From assembly GCA_016192885.1 (NCBI GenBank), contig JACPTH010000108.1, positions 779 to 6,302 on the forward strand: a stretch of 5,524 nucleotides of DNA, read 5' to 3'. Positions 5,171 to 5,524 of this stretch are shown here, piece by piece. Position 1 is the first letter of the stretch; each line of letters opens with the position of its first letter. Below the pieces are notes generated by a model, which saw only the letters and a program-made list of their open reading frames with translations, was not told the DNA's origin and searched no databases. This DNA comes from a bacterium. Lineage in GTDB: Bacteria > Muiribacteriota > Ozemobacteria > Ozemobacterales > Ozemobacteraceae. Made by a program: the position numbers and the translations under genes.

Positions 5171-5524
5171 CCTTGAACCTTTTTCGAGAATTACCCCAGG
5201 AAATCTTTGGGAACTGCGCTGTGACCGTTCCGTTCCCGCAGATGTTCTCCCAATCTTTAATTAGGGAAGAACATAGGTTAACCTTAAAGTTGGGCGGAGG
5301 TTTTAAAGTAACCCATTCCTTTGGCGAAATCTGGATTTCCAAGGTAAAGTTGCAAACACCCGGCGTTTTCTTCATGATTTTTGAAAGCTCCAGGTAGGTT
5401 TCTCTCTTTGCTTTGCCGGGGGGAATAAACATTTTTAAAACCGAAAACCCATCCATGTTAAGATCGCCTTGGGTAAAAGCATCTTCAAGATCGATTCTTG
5501 GGGTTCCTCCGACGACTTCAACTT
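5160..5524 (-). CDS. dnaE: C-terminal end of DNA polymerase III alpha subunit (DnaE-like), partial
   Basis: Open frame from the window edge to TAA at 5160, showing the last 120 residues; the gene continues beyond the right edge. The pattern fits the DnaE C-terminus: a strand plus helix cap (PRIDLEDAF, about 8-16), then LKMFIPPGKAKRETYLELSKIM, then KKTPGVCNFTLEI (about 51-63, matching the usual hPGxxxVxL segment), then WVTLKPPPNFKVN (70-82, matching the vxLxxxxxVxP segment), and a last helix with GNGTV. In the family this region includes the OB-fold and τ-binding tail of the replicative polymerase; the catalytic PHP and palm domains are off-window. An internal Met at 5456 is not the start, because the frame is open and DnaE-like upstream of it. 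The identification rests on pattern memory only. Its end overlaps the barrel gene's start by 11 bp. Confidence 0.65.
   Translation of the reverse strand, partial: VEVVGGTPRIDLEDAFTQGDLNMDGFSVLKMFIPPGKAKRETYLELSKIMKKTPGVCNFTLEIQISPKEWVTLKPPPNFKVNLCSSLIKDWENICGNGTVTAQFPKISWGNSRKRFKDEG
5178..5184 (-). promoter_or_regulatory. Ribosome binding site of the barrel gene
   Basis: Read on the minus strand, AAAAAGG stands 7 nt before ATG 5170 and lies inside the end of the DnaE-like gene. A second AAGG touches the ATG and is too close to act. This placement supports the start at 5170 and translational coupling with the upstream gene. Confidence 0.55.

Noticed and set aside
4764..5397. Plus-strand open frames at 4764-5006 and 4996-5397
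   Set aside because: They are antisense to the barrel gene's N-terminus and the DnaE-like gene, both of which give far more convincing proteins.

Overview
The window comes from a diderm (Gram-negative type) bacterium. It encodes a secreted protein with an outer-membrane β-barrel, and its intergenic DNA is rich in palindromic and CAGCTGA-type repeats of the kind common in environmental and candidate-phylum genomes. The helical LYxYxxExGxWPxxL protein at 845-2236 belongs to a type I associate with Planctomycetes, Verrucomicrobia, Omnitrophota and similar lineages. That is only a weak pointer, and I cannot name the taxon. Base composition is uneven: the GIY-YIG gene is clearly GC-richer (about 54% over 421-600) than the AT-rich gene next to it.

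Layout. 1-345 is gene-free and holds three repeat elements: a palindrome at 9-65, a CAGCTGA-type element at 133-182, and a C5-G5 hairpin repeat from 298. Then come a small GIY-YIG endonuclease gene on the minus strand (346-627, possibly to 693) whose last codons lie inside the third repeat; a divergent intergenic region (about 694-844) with a perfect 11-bp tandem repeat; a plus-strand gene of unknown function (845-2236); a convergent intergenic region (2237-2416) carrying second copies of the first two repeats in the same order and orientation; a 917-residue minus-strand gene for a secreted protease-like/β-propeller/β-barrel protein (2417-5170); and, overlapping its start by 11 bp, the 3' end of a minus-strand gene that reads like the C-terminus of DNA polymerase III alpha (dnaE), running off the right edge.

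How the genes relate. The dnaE-like gene and the barrel gene are co-directional and overlapping, so they are probably co-transcribed and translationally coupled, although nothing links their functions. The two left-hand genes look like an accessory segment bracketed by two composite repeats. The point most worth checking is the start of the plus-strand gene. Its reading frame continues upstream through a well-formed transmembrane anchor to an ATG at 767, interrupted by exactly one TGA (812-814). I do not see a defence system, CRISPR array, tRNA, rRNA or intact transposon.
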